In this document: positions 1 through 10,530 of the stretch, piece after piece
Layout: every line of letters begins with the position of its first letter
Numbering within the stretch: the stretch's first letter is position 1
Assembly: GCA_037039925.1 (NCBI GenBank)
Contig: JAXRKP010001519.1
Coordinates: 7,501 to 71,500 of the forward strand
Reading direction: 5' to 3'
Length of the DNA stretch: 64,000 nucleotides
Source: Doris montereyensis
Taxonomy: Eukaryota > Mollusca > Gastropoda > Nudibranchia > Dorididae
Program-made: the position numbers and the translations under genes
The notes under the pieces: model-generated
Seen by the model: only the letters and a program-made list of their open reading frames with translations
Told to the model about the DNA's origin: nothing
Databases searched by the model: none

Positions 1-5
1 GGTTG

Positions 6-51
6 AACCAAGGCCGTCTATATAGTGAACACTATATAGACGGCCTTGGTT
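6..51. repeat. Perfect 22-bp inverted repeat with 2-base loop
   Basis: Positions 6-27 and 30-51 are exact reverse complements, separated by two A bases. The arm contains ggccgtctatatagtg and can form a long cruciform or hairpin. It lies at the window edge, so its context on the left is unknown. It could be a foldback element, the joined ends of two inverted elements, or an assembly or fold-back read artefact. Confidence 0.85.
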
Positions 52-584
52 GAACTCGTTAGTGAGTCGTGTGGTAATAGTAATAGTAATCAATCCGATC
101 ATGACAACATAATATAATAATATTAATAGCATTGGCAGGTGAGATGATTAATGTCAATCATCATATCGTTAAAGGGCGACGGTCATTTTCTTCAATAATA
201 ATAAAGCTTTAGAGTACACACACACACGTACACACTTACGGAGAGCATCCCTTTCTTCTTTTTTTTTTCTTCTTTCACTTTCATTGGATAAATGGGTGGC
301 TTAACCCTACGGACACAAGGAGGATACTAATAGCACGACGAGGTAATTAGATGTAAATGTCAGTCCATTAGCGCACGGAGGCACATGGATTTGAGAATGG
401 CACGTAGTTAAAGAATAAATATAATACATGTACATGTACCTGGATTGTTTGGGTTAAAAGTCAAAGGGACAAAAGTAAGGAGGGGGTGGTTGTCATGAAC
501 GCTCCGATTGTTTTAAAGTGGGACATGCGACCTGACCTGGGTCTTAGAAATGTCACAGCTCCCACCTACCCCACACATACACAC
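52..584. other. Non-coding stretch, nothing recognised
   Basis: AT-rich sequence with a short CA run near 216-232. No open frame with family similarity, no splice-bounded exon and no RNA gene was seen. It is probably intron or upstream DNA of the MISP-like gene, because that gene's first visible exon begins with a split codon and so must have earlier exons. Confidence 0.5.
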
Positions 585-1064
<480 letters not shown>

Positions 1065-1186
1065 ATTCCATTTATTCACTTTTAGTTGTCATCGCTGCAA
1101 AATGGTGGTCAGGGTCAGTGTCATTGAAACGAAAGAATTGAAATGAATACGGACATGTTTCTGTACAGCCCCGTTAGGGACGGTAG

Positions 1187-1312
1187 GTGGAAGGTGATGG
1201 TGGTGGAGGTGGTGGTAGGTCCTGCTTCTTTCCTTTTTCTTCACCCGTTTTCACGTCGTTCATCTTGATGTCTCCCGTGAAATCACCACACAATGTGGAT
1301 GGCTTAAATTAC
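1187..1312 (+). repeat. Dispersed ~130-bp repeat (family R130)
   Basis: One of at least ten related copies in this window. Shared blocks are a ggtaggtcctacttctt-like segment, a pyrimidine-rich middle, and a 3' block resembling gagatcactgcaatggtggac. A second partial copy lies at about 1780-1880. No tRNA-like promoter is visible inside the unit. I do not recognise the family; it may be the body of a SINE or a MITE. Confidence 0.6.
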
Positions 1313-2183
1313 GAAGAAAGCAAAACAAGCACACAAACAAACTCCATCGTATATCTGCATTTATTATTTTTCGAGGATGCTTTGGTAGTAAAAGAGGACT
1401 GAGTGAGAGTGAAAGTACATATACAATGTACACCAACCTTGTAAAATGACTGGGGATGCTGTGGGGAATATCAATATTTTTCTCCCCAAACATTGTCATT
1501 CGGTTGTTTAAGCCTTCGATTTCACTTTCAATTCCAACACTTTGTTTGCATAATCATCTTCTCAGTGTTTACAGACTTGCGTGAAGTTTGCATTCTTTTT
1601 TAGCACTCATAGTCATACACGCTGCTCACCCTGCTGTTTGTGACTGGGAACTGGGAGGGTTGTGTGGTAGGCCTGCTGGTACTGGTACTGGTAGTCTAGA
1701 TTAGACAATGTTCCATCGGTTGCTGGACTGTCGATATCATCAGTCGAGTTGTGGCAGTGTAAAATGTACCTTGGTGGATGGTTGGCGTGTGCCACTGGTT
1801 TGTTCTTTTTTTCCTCTTAATTCACTCAGAAATCGCCGCATACACTGGAAAGGGTTGATTCAGATTGCCATGAAAGAAACAAAACAAAAATCTCTCCTTT
1901 TACTTGAAGCTGTCACAAAAGCACATGTGTATTATATTGATAAATGTGTTTTATTTAATTTTATGGAACATTTTAACATATAAAGGAGCAAAATTGCAAT
2001 GAAACAAAAACAAGAACCCAACTTAGATCTAATCGTGTATTCGTCTCCTGTCTTATCTCATCATATCTCCGTTAACGTTTTCTCATAGCCCCCATATTTC
2101 AGAATACATGTAGTGGATAGTACGTTGTTGTTGAACTAAAGTTGACGAGGCTATTAATATTTGCTCTTTTGTGTGTTTGACAG
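1313..2183. other. Intron or upstream DNA of the MISP-like gene
   Basis: No exon is supported here. The stretch holds a partial R130 repeat near 1780-1880 and ends in a pyrimidine-rich tract followed by CAG at 2181-2183, which is the splice acceptor of the first visible MISP-like exon. Confidence 0.5.
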
Positions 2184-2860
2184 ATTTGGTGAGGAACGGC
2201 GATCGCAACATTGTTAGCCACAATCCGAGTGACTACGGATTTACCTACAGCGCCGTGCGTGAGCAGCCGCCGCCGGAAGTTGGGTGGACGGAGAGAACGC
2301 GCGAAGGCGAGCCCGTGAACTTGTACAGTCAAAACGTACTCAAGGAAGGGGATACAACCGACCAAGTGGACAGAGAATCTATTGCCAACTTATCCACTAC
2401 TCGCAAACAGTGGGAGACCATTTTCTCCTCCTCTCAAACGGAGGAAGCGACAAATAAGAAGAAATCCACACCCAAGTGGGAGGTGCGACTGCCATCCAAA
2501 GGAAGAGGCCCCGCCCCGTCACCAGCAGACGACCGCCGTACATCTGAAAGTTCCAATCACTCACTGGAAACGGAAGCGGAAGTGATGTCTGGACCGCGAG
2601 AGACGGAGAGCGCCATCGAATACGAGATTCGATTGGCCAGAGAACGAGAGGAAATGCTGCAACGTGAACAAGAGGAGAGAAAGCATCACGTTGAAAAGCA
2701 GCCCAAAAGTCAAGGTCAAACGATCATCGCTTCCTACGAAGCAGTTAGTGCCGAAAGCGAGGCATATGAACCAGCGTATCATGAACTTGCTGAAGCTGAC
2801 CGTGGTCCAGATCTGTGGTCAGGAGGTGATCATAACGGCTCAGACGATATATACGATAAG
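2184..2860 (+). CDS. MISP/AKAP2-like protein, exon a
   Basis: A clean 677-base open exon with acceptor CAG at 2181-2183 and donor AAG|GTGAGC at 2861. It starts within a codon (first base supplied by an upstream exon) and ends in phase 0. It encodes a polar region including ESIANLSTTRKQWETIF, which resembles short motifs of actin-associated scaffold proteins, and the first IExEIRL-type helix near its middle to end. This exon shows no frame break. Confidence 0.8.
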
Positions 2861-5800
2861 GTGAGCGTGTTGTATTAGTAAAGCTTGAACGATTTGAAAT
2901 TGAGCATTGAATGTTCAAATATATTTTCAAAGCTTGTGCGGCCTGGATTTAAACATAATGAAAAGTTATCCACACACATCGATATATTATGCGTGTGATG
3001 TGTTTGTACATTGTGTAAAAGTAGGTTTGTTTGATGCTTAACAAAGACGTAAATTTATTTCATAGTTTGTGACTGCATATATCACTACTGTTAATACTGA
3101 GTTAATAACATGTTCATTATGAGCCTTTACAAATAACAACAAGAAATGTGCCAATCAAATGATGATTTTGATTTTGATTTCCCATTTCACCTATTACCTG
3201 CATCGGCAATGACATCGGCTTCAGCTTCAATCTTATAAACAGGCAAACGCCCTCAGAAATTGTTTTCTTGAATTCCCTCAAAACGGTAGACAGTTGAGGA
3301 GGTCATAACATTGTGAAAATGAAAATTAGGGGTGAAGGTGTGTTTGAAGCATACTGCAGTTCAATCAGTCTTAACCCAAAAATGAAAGAAGCAAGTTTGA
3401 AAGTAGAAATTTGACACTCACAATGCTATTTCTCTATGTAGTCACCATGCAGATGGATTCACTTCTGCCACACTCTCTTTGACCTTCAAAAGTCCTGGAG
3501 CATAACATGACCCACTTATGCGATTCAAAACATTCCTTCGCTGCAGATGTAGCATCTTTACCACTATGGAAACGTGCTTTGAGAACTTTTTTTCATATTT
3601 GCGAAAAGGAAAAAGTCAGAGGGTTATATCCGGTGAATAGGGTGGGTGTGTGCCAAGTTCTCCCACGCCCACCACACTGCCTTGCTCCACTTGCTGTATG
3701 TTGCCTTCACCGCTCTGTGCACTGGATCATTGTGGGGCAGCAGGAAGATTCTTTTTCTCAGCTTCCCAATCTTTTCGTGGCCAATGTCAATCCTAGTTCC
3801 ATCAGAAAACGCTGAATAATAATCCCCTGTGACGGTATGGCCATTTTCTAAGTAGTCTGTCATAATGATACCCTCACTGTCTCAATAAGAGGATGACATG
3901 ACTTTACACTTGAAGATTGCAACGTTGCTGACGATGGGGATGACAAGAAGTTTTTCACTGCATTGAAGAAGATTTTTGTTTGGGATCAAAATGAGGAACC
4001 CATGTTTAATCCATTATTACAAATCGATCAAACTAATTAGCTATCTTTCAATTCTAATTTAATAAGTTCTTTGCAACAATCAACTCTTTGTTATTTTGAA
4101 CTAGTGTCAAAAGTTGAGAGACCCACATTACCGATACCTTGGACATGCTAAGATGGTCATGCAGGATTGTTTCTTTGGAGCCTATGTCATTCTTGTTGTG
4201 CCTGTTGACTGTTTAACAGTAAAATAACAGTTACTCTTGGATTCTTAAGTAGAGGAGTTCCTTTACGAGACCCACACTTTCTTTCATTACATCAAAGGTT
4301 GGGACGCCTTTGTCGAGGACCATCAAGAACAGACACACATCCTAATTTGAACTTCCTTGCCCGGTATTTAACAGTGTCATAAGAAGAGAATTCAGCATGG
4401 TAAACACTTAACATTATCCTCAAACATTGTTGCTGGTGACTTTCCTTGCAAACAAAGAAATTTGATTACAGAGCGATAATGTTCAAAATATTCCAATGTG
4501 GATGTTGACATTGTTTCCTTGGAAATGGCGTAATCTTGAGGCATTCAAAACTATGTTTACTAAAAAAAACTCTCACTTTTCACACATTCACATCGTTCTT
4601 TGAATTTTCTCAAAACTCCAAATGCAGCGTTCTATAAAGATACATTATAATATCACATTTTCAATTGTCCAACAATTCGGTTTTGACTCACTGAATGCCC
4701 CTCGTAGTTATATTTCATCATTGTTGAAACGCATGGGCGTTAAGAGCTCAGAGGGTACTTTTGACAGTATAGTCAAACTTGCAGACTATCCTCTATCCTT
4801 CGCCTTTGATTGCGAAGCAGTACATTTTTTTTTCAAGTTGCCTCGCCGCCCGCAGCCAGAGAGTCAGTTTTCCAAGTTCGGGTCTCTAGGGAGCCACCTT
4901 TTTTTCTTTCTTTTTTTCGACTTTCACAAATGATCATACATTAGGACAGCAACAATTCCTCTCACTTTCAGATGCTATTTGCTTTTCCGTGCCATCATTC
5001 ATTGGTAATGGTGTATTTAATATCACACATACTATTTTAGTTTGCCTTCTTAGCACATTGTTAGGTTTGTTGTTTTTGTTTTCCATTAGTTAGATGGATC
5101 TCATGAGCAGTTGGCGGCGCTGCTGGTTGGGATAGGCTCTTCTACTTTCCTCTCCCGCTTTCACTTACCTTTCATCTTCCTGTTTCCTCTGAGATCACAG
5201 TACACGGTGGACGGAGTAAATTTCAACAAAGAAATAAACAGATTCGCTCTGTTTTGTTGGACGTCAGACTAAAGTATTATTTCAAATGAATATATTGTGT
5301 GTATTATTATGTATGTAAACAATTATTTAACAAGAAAATAAAAGGAAGCCAACACAAAAAAAACGAAAACTGTAATCAAATTTTTGTTGCTGGTCCCATT
5401 TTTAAACAAAATTGAAAGTATGTTGTTAGTGGCATTGCACTCAACTGATCCCACCAAGAGGACTCGGTAGTCCAGAGGCAAAGTGTCGGCCTCTCAACCA
5501 AAAGGTAGTGGGTTCGAGTCCCGTGAACAGTTAAAAAATTTTCTTGATTGTTTTCGACAAAATCTTTCACCTTCTTTCATCTTACTGTTTCTCTTAATTA
5601 CCCCCCAGAGATCACTGCAATGGTGGACGGGGAAAATTGCAATGAAGCAAGCAAATAAGCCATTAGTGTCTTAACATAGGTCTAAAGCAATAAGAGAACC
5701 AATTGCATACATGTATTAAATTATGTTTCTTTTGAATACAGATTGAAGGAGTGGTTGAGGAGGTAGATCCAAACGAAAGTATCATTGAAAGGGAGATACG

Positions 5801-8304
5801 GCTTCAACGACAAAGGGAAGCCGAGCTACACAAACAGAGACAGATAGTTACCCCACGTCAGCAGCCTCACACGCAAGAGCAGCGAGCAGCCAACACCAAC
5901 ACCAGCACCAGAGCATCACATTTCAGCCAAACATTCCCAGGTTGTCCACGCAGACACTCATCAGCAGGGTTACAACAGTCAACAAGAAGAGGTACCTATT
6001 GTCACAATCTTTTTTTCGACACTCTGGGTTGATGCTAGTGGGTCACAGATTTTGCTTTTCCACTTGATGCCGGTATCTATTTGCAGCTGGGTTGAGTGGG
6101 AAAATATTATGTGTTACTGTTAGGTGTCTTTCTCTCAAGGATTACAATGTCAGACCTAGAGTTGCCTGGATTCAAACTCAGGGATTTCAATCTTACCACT
6201 GGGCTACTAACACAGCCTGTGCTGTTTTGCTCTATGCTCAAAGCAGGGTCAACATATAAACTAGGGGGGGTGGGGGGGCTCGGTAGTCCATAGGCAAGGT
6301 GTCTGCCTCTCAACCCAAAGATTCTGGGTTCAAGTTAAGTCCCGCCAACAGTTGAAAATTTTCTTGAGTTTTCTTTTAGTACAATCTACCCCCTGGTCTA
6401 GGTAGGTGGATCAACACCTAGTCCCATCGGAGACGGACGATTATAAGGAGATCCTATGTGCAGATCACAACACTCTGTGCACGTTAAAAGTAAATTGAAG
6501 AACACTGCATGCAGTTATAAAGTTTTCAATCTCTAATCAAGTGAGAAGACAAATGTGACTCTTAATGTTTTTTTTCTTTTATCCCACAGATCCTGGCAGA
6601 CATCAACCACAATGATGTAGCTGATCTCTGCTTATGAAGACGCCATTGCTGGGTCCCAGCACTCAGGGGAGAGCATAATCGCCAGAGAGTTAAGAGAATT
6701 GAAAGAGAGAGAGGAGGAAATGAGAAAACTGAGAATGTCCATACAAAATACGCAAATTCAACAAAAAGACACAAAGCCGTCAGAGCCAGTAGCTTCGGCA
6801 TCCAACAGCAGTAGTGTCGTTTCCACTCCACGACCTTCCCAGAATGCCCTTCCACACAGTCCTGGCCAGGGCACGTGGCAGCGAGACGTGTCTCCGTTTG
6901 TTAGTCAGAAACGCCGTGAGTCCTTGACTCCAGCTCAAACCACAGCGGCACGGGCCGCAGCTCATCAGACACAGTTGGTACTTCTCGCAATGTCAAAGTT
7001 CAACCAATAGCAGACGGGGATGACAGCAACGAACCGGACGAAAAGCCAGACTACTTTAAAAAGCAGGAGAGACCCATGGAGCGGGAAATGAGACTAGCAA
7101 GGGAACGTGAGAATGAACTGAGGAGAATGAAGGGTCTGCCTGAAATTGTAGAGAAGAAGGAAGACAACTTTTATGCCTCTGTTGGCACTAGTCCAGATGT
7201 CAACAGTACGTCCAGATCATACAAACATGGCTCCAGTTCAAAACAACAGTCCTTAATGAAAAAATATGGCTCTTCTAGGTTACAGCAGGAAGTGAATGCT
7301 CAGAAAGAAAGGGAAACAGCCCTGCGCAAGGAAGGTAAAATTATCTCCACCTCTGACGACCACATACAGCCTTCGAAATACATGGAGGTCACTGGCACTG
7401 ATCGTGTGGATGGATCTGCAAACGTAATTTTACCACGAAACGATCATCTGTGACCCTTGCTCCCTCTGACACTCAGCTTGCAGAAACACCTAAAGACTCA
7501 CCTTCGCCAAGCACAACCCAAGCTCAGGGTACCAAGAAGAGCCCTGGAGGCCAATTGTTTTCATACAAAGAGTTCAAACAAACTGCAGAGTCCAAGATCG
7601 GAAAGAGAATTGCGAGAAATGCGGGAGAGAGAAGAAGAATTAAGGTAACATTCTTTTCATAATTGATAACGTTAACATACTTAACAGAAAAGAAATATTT
7701 TAAGTGTTATTGACAGTATTTAAAAAAATTTTTTTTAATTTTTGTCGACACATTCACTATTGATCAGCCAGTCAGTCGCACTCTTACAGCATCTCTGCTC
7801 CTCACTTTCTTTTTCGGTTCAAATGATAAAATGGTATCATTGTAATCATTAAATACTAAAATTAAATGCCTTCTTTTGATCTGTCCATCTAGTATTAATG
7901 TATATCATATCTCACTAATACTAATATAGATATACATTTATTTAATTATATTATTATGTATTGATTGATCACCAAATATAAATGTAGGATATAATCATAA
8001 TAATTTACATGTACAAATTTACATACACTCACAGTACTTATCTCCCATTAACAAATTGTAACAAATGTAAGATGAATTTGACTTCAATCAGAAAGAGCAA
8101 CCAGCTCTTATACAAACTTTGACACTGAATAGAACCTTACAAATACAGTACATATTTATTTTTCACAATGTACATTTATTATTTACGCCAATTATATGTA
8201 ATGTAATATAATGTAATATTCAAATGTTACAATGAAATCAATGTTATCTTTCTTTCTCACTCAGGAAGCAGAGAACACAAACAACAGCTGAGACACCAAG
8301 ATAA
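2184..8304 (+). CDS. MISP/AKAP2-like cytoskeletal protein, 3' exons (gene partial at 5' end)
   Basis: Exons visible: 2184-2860, 5742-5991, about 6590-7644 and 8265-8304; the start codon lies left of the window or is unrecognised. The product carries at least five copies of a charged helix with the pattern IEREIRLxREREEELRR: AIEYEIRLAREREEML, IIEREIRLQRQREAEL, IIARELRELKEREEEM, MEREMRLARERENELRR and, after correcting one base, IERELREMREREEELR. This repeat is typical of the MISP/AKAP2 C-terminal family, which binds actin and anchors PKA or spindle components. The rest is polar and probably disordered. The last codons encode KQRTQTTAETPR before TAA at 8302-8304. Exon 3 needs about four frame corrections (near 6600-6632, 6925-6960, 7421-7431 and at 7600-7601). 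Since splice sites and motifs survive, I favour sequence errors, but a decaying paralogue cannot be excluded. Confidence 0.75.
3420..4480 (-). pseudogene. Mariner transposase relic
   Basis: Read on the minus strand, pieces in different frames follow the order of a mariner (DD34D-type) transposase. Near 4410-4300 is a helix-turn-helix-like part with YDTVKYRARKFKLG and SVLDGPRQRRPN; near 4180-4090 is a segment like HDHLSMSKVSVMWV; at 3863-3624 is DYLENGHTVTGDYYS, RIFLLPHNDPVH and the equivalent of the SPDLAPSDFFLF box; near 3490-3425 is the terminal WQKxIHLHGDYIEK motif. Stops and frame changes are frequent, so the gene is dead. It sits in the intron between MISP-like exons a and b, antisense to the gene. 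I did not find convincing terminal inverted repeats. Confidence 0.8.
5112..5235 (+). repeat. Dispersed R130 repeat copy
   Basis: Begins near gttggcggcgctgctggttg and ends near gtggacggagtaaatttcaac, matching the blocks shared with the copies at 1187, 14548 and 50395. It lies in a MISP-like intron. Confidence 0.6.
5464..5655 (+). mobile_element. tRNA-derived SINE head joined to an R130 body
   Basis: The start resembles a tRNA: an A-box-like ggtagtccagaggcaaag and a B-box-like gggttcgagtcccg about 35 bases later, with an anticodon-arm-like cctctcaacc between. These are internal RNA polymerase III promoter elements typical of SINEs. After a short TTTTC-rich spacer the sequence continues at about 5570 into an R130 repeat, so head and R130 may be one composite element. 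It is not a functional tRNA gene, because a regular cloverleaf with paired acceptor stem is not evident. Confidence 0.65.
5742..5991 (+). CDS. MISP/AKAP2-like protein, exon b
   Basis: Acceptor at 5740-5741 and donor AG|GTACCT at 5992; 250 bases, starting in phase 0 and ending one base into a codon. It encodes a second charged helix, IIEREIRLQRQREAEL, followed by a glutamine, histidine and threonine-rich tail. The phase of its 3' end does not match the frame that is open in the next exon, the first of several frame problems in this gene. Confidence 0.75.
6277..6500 (+). mobile_element. tRNA-derived SINE, nearly complete
   Basis: A tRNA-like head (ctcggtagtccataggcaag and gggttcaag) is followed by a body with ggtaggtggatcaacacc, a cgattataaggag segment, and the conserved block cagatcacaacactctgtgc then acgttaaaag. 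The same body occurs in reverse at about 15110-15420, 16236-16492 and 31850-32105. It lies in the intron just before MISP-like exon c. Confidence 0.75.
6590..7644 (+). CDS. MISP/AKAP2-like protein, exon c (frame broken)
   Basis: The acceptor is probably ACAG at 6586-6589 after a long T-rich tract; the donor is AAG|GTAACA at 7645. Coding sequence is clear in successive frames: 6621-6950 (SAYEDAIAGSQHSGES then IIARELRELKEREEEM), about 6940-7430 (GDDSNEPDEKPDYFKK then MEREMRLARERENELRR), 7429-7599 (SSVTLAPSDTQLAETPK) and 7602-7644 (RELREMREREEELR). At 7600-7601 an extra G splits the last helix; removing one G gives ESKIERELREMRE in a single frame. The first twenty or so bases remain unresolved. 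Confidence 0.65.
7645..8264 (+). other. Last intron of the MISP-like gene
   Basis: AT-rich intron bounded by GTAACA at 7645 and a strong TTTCTTTCTCACTCAG acceptor ending at 8264. It contains only A/T-rich simple sequence; no repeat family or coding signal was recognised. Confidence 0.7.
8265..8304 (+). CDS. MISP/AKAP2-like protein, terminal coding exon
   Basis: The exon continues the helix of exon c in phase (…EEELR-KQRTQTTAETPR) and stops at TAA 8302-8304. The acceptor is strong and the phase joins exactly when the frame of the last helix is used, which supports both exon borders. The 3' UTR follows. Confidence 0.75.
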
Positions 8305-8910
8305 GGCCAAGACATGAGATCTCCATCACAAGCAATTATCCACTCATCATTTAGTGCAGAAGTCAGAGAAAGATTTCATTCTCTTGTAAATACATGTGTA
8401 TAATAATCCAGAGTACGGTTTGTTTGTTTTTTGTAGGGTTATTTGTTTGTTTGTATTTTTGTCATTTTCATAATTAAGGAGGACATTAGTAGACTTATAA
8501 TGTCATTATGTCTATTTTTCCTCTCCTCATGTCATAACACTCTGCTTGCCTTTTTCAGAGGACTGTTTCCTAAATTCGATAAAGATAACTTCACCTACAG
8601 TATGAAATAATGACAGTGCTGTGGTTTAGTGAAAGCTTTGGAGAACAGACTAGACGTCAAACAATCGTACACAATTTGCAATGCAAGAATTTTGTGATCA
8701 ATGGCATGACACGGGAATTAACTGTAAAATGGGATCCTCCAAGTTTGCTGTAATTTCACCCGCTGTCTACAACAAGTAGTTTAGGCTAAAACTGAAAACA
8801 GAATTTGGTAATACAACTTTTCCACATTAACAGGAACTTCATCATTGTCAGTCAGTTAAAACACAGTTTGGACCATGATTTTGATTTAGCTTTGTAACCC
8901 TATGATGATA

Positions 8911-9170
8911 TATACTGTTCACAAAAAGTAACTACATTTTATCTATGTATTGTGACTTAAAATCCTTTCTACGACCTATCAACTATCACTCATATTTCAT
9001 AAGAGTGTTTTATTTTGTTATTGTGAATGAGTTCTTTTCAACCAATTCTTTTACTCTTATTCTGTTGCAGTAAATAAATCAGGGTATGAAGATTTCATTT
9101 CCGTGATTTTGTCCTTTTTATACTTATAGTTTTTGAGATATGGCATGTGTTACTTTTTGTGGACCGTATA
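8911..9170. mobile_element. Mariner-type MITE in the 3' UTR, ~256 bp
   Basis: Terminal inverted repeats of about 20 bp, tactgttcacaaaaagtaac at 8913-8932 and its complement ending at 9168 with two mismatches, flanked by TA dinucleotides as expected for the Tc1/mariner superfamily. No transposase lies between. Its internal AATAAA at 9073-9078 could offer an early poly(A) site to the host transcript. Confidence 0.75.
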
Positions 9171-9308
9171 ATAATGCATATAGGCATTCCCCAGCTGCTC
9201 TCATGTATTTTCTATGACAGTTTCTGTAGCTGGACAGCTATTCATAAACACATGCAGGTGTAGTCCACAGCTTACTTTTTGTCACTTATGCAAACATAAT
9301 GAAGATGC

Positions 9309-9415
9309 TTGATCCTCAATTTCGAATCTTGGCTTGCTCCTGATCTCCCCTGTGGGAATTGCATTGTGCTTGATCCCTCAATTTCGAACCTTGGCTTGCT
9401 CCTGATCTCCCTGTG
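9309..9415. repeat. Two-copy tandem repeat, unit ~60 bp
   Basis: The segment gcttgatcctcaatttcgaa … ctgatctcccctgtgggaa occurs twice in a row with few differences, in the probable 3' UTR of the MISP-like gene. Confidence 0.7.
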
Positions 9416-10484
9416 GGACATTTTTAACTTTAAGCCAACTGCTTTTGGCTTTGTCATTAATTCATAACTGAGGACATGTCATCCCCAGGGGGTGGAACTT
9501 GTGTAGCCAATGGCCATCCATTTTTACCTGACAAGCACACAACAAATCGGTAATCGTTTCCTCATTCACTTATGCATGGGTTGGGGATGCAGCTTTGATT
9601 TGATTGACATAAATTAATCTTAATTGTGTATGTAATGTACGTTCAGGAATGAAGAATTTAGAACCTCGCTCGTTTTGCCTACACAAAACAATGTCCATCG
9701 TGATGTTAAAAATGATGTTAGCCAGTCCAGGCATGTTGGTATGGACCAATTTTATATAGAAAAATTGTGTTTCCTGAGATAATGTAGCAGTAGATGAACC
9801 ATGGAGGTAGGCTCTGTGTGACTCTACTACTGTAATGATAATCTATCACAAGTTGCCTTACAGAAGAAGAGGAAGGAATGGAGACTTCCAGTTTTCTTTC
9901 AAAGGATTTATCTTTTGTGAAAACATAAAAAGTAAAAGATGTTCCATGTTTGAATTTATCTTTGTGGGTTTTTGTTTTGTTTTTGGTTACATATATTTAT
10001 ATATATATTATACTATACATATATGCATGGATATGTGCAAATCTTAATCTAGATATTGATAATGATAAGAGATGCAGTCTCACATTCAGTCCCACGCTTC
10101 ATGGGGACAATCAGTATCTGTGACTGAATTCAAATTGTACATAATGTTTTGGGGTTTGTTTGTTTTTGAAGTCGCAGAAAAGCTGTGAAGGCATATTTAG
10201 CCTGGAAAATAAAATCATGTCTTTCGAAATCTTCCAATGTTTGTCACATTTAACTGTCTAGAATATATTTTATAATTCCAAGTACATGTATGAAGGTTTT
10301 TATTATATCTATAAACGTAAATTGTTTTGTTGCAAGTAGTTCAGTGAATTGTGTTAGAGAAAAGGAAAAGAATATGGACGATTATGATGGCTAGTTCTTC
10401 TAGTACCTGTATGTATGCTTTTATCGTGTTTATTGTGTTGTTTTTTGTATGTTGCATTTTTTTGTGCCATGTAGTCTCTACATG

Positions 10485-10490
10485 AATAAA
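10485..10490 (+). terminator. Candidate poly(A) signal AATAAA
   Basis: AATAAA followed within 30 bases by the T/G-rich stretch ataatttgttgta. Other AATAAA sites lie at 9073 and about 10208, so which one ends the MISP-like transcript cannot be told from sequence alone. Confidence 0.35.
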
Positions 10491-10530
10491 AATCATTCTA
10501 TTCCAGAAATATATAATTTGTTGTAAAAAC

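Larger units (their letters stand above)
2861..5741 (+). other. Intron of the MISP-like gene
   Basis: GT at 2861-2862 and AG at 5740-5741 bound a 2.9-kb intron. Apart from the mariner relic, the R130 copies at about 5112-5235 and 5570-5655 and the tRNA-like SINE head at about 5464, no coding sequence is recognisable. Confidence 0.7.

Noticed and set aside
3507..3815. 102-residue plus-strand frame
   Set aside because: It is the antisense shadow of the mariner transposase relic on the minus strand.
5464..5540. A functional tRNA gene
   Set aside because: A and B boxes are present, but the acceptor and other stems do not pair convincingly and related copies are fused to SINE bodies; it is a tRNA-derived SINE head.
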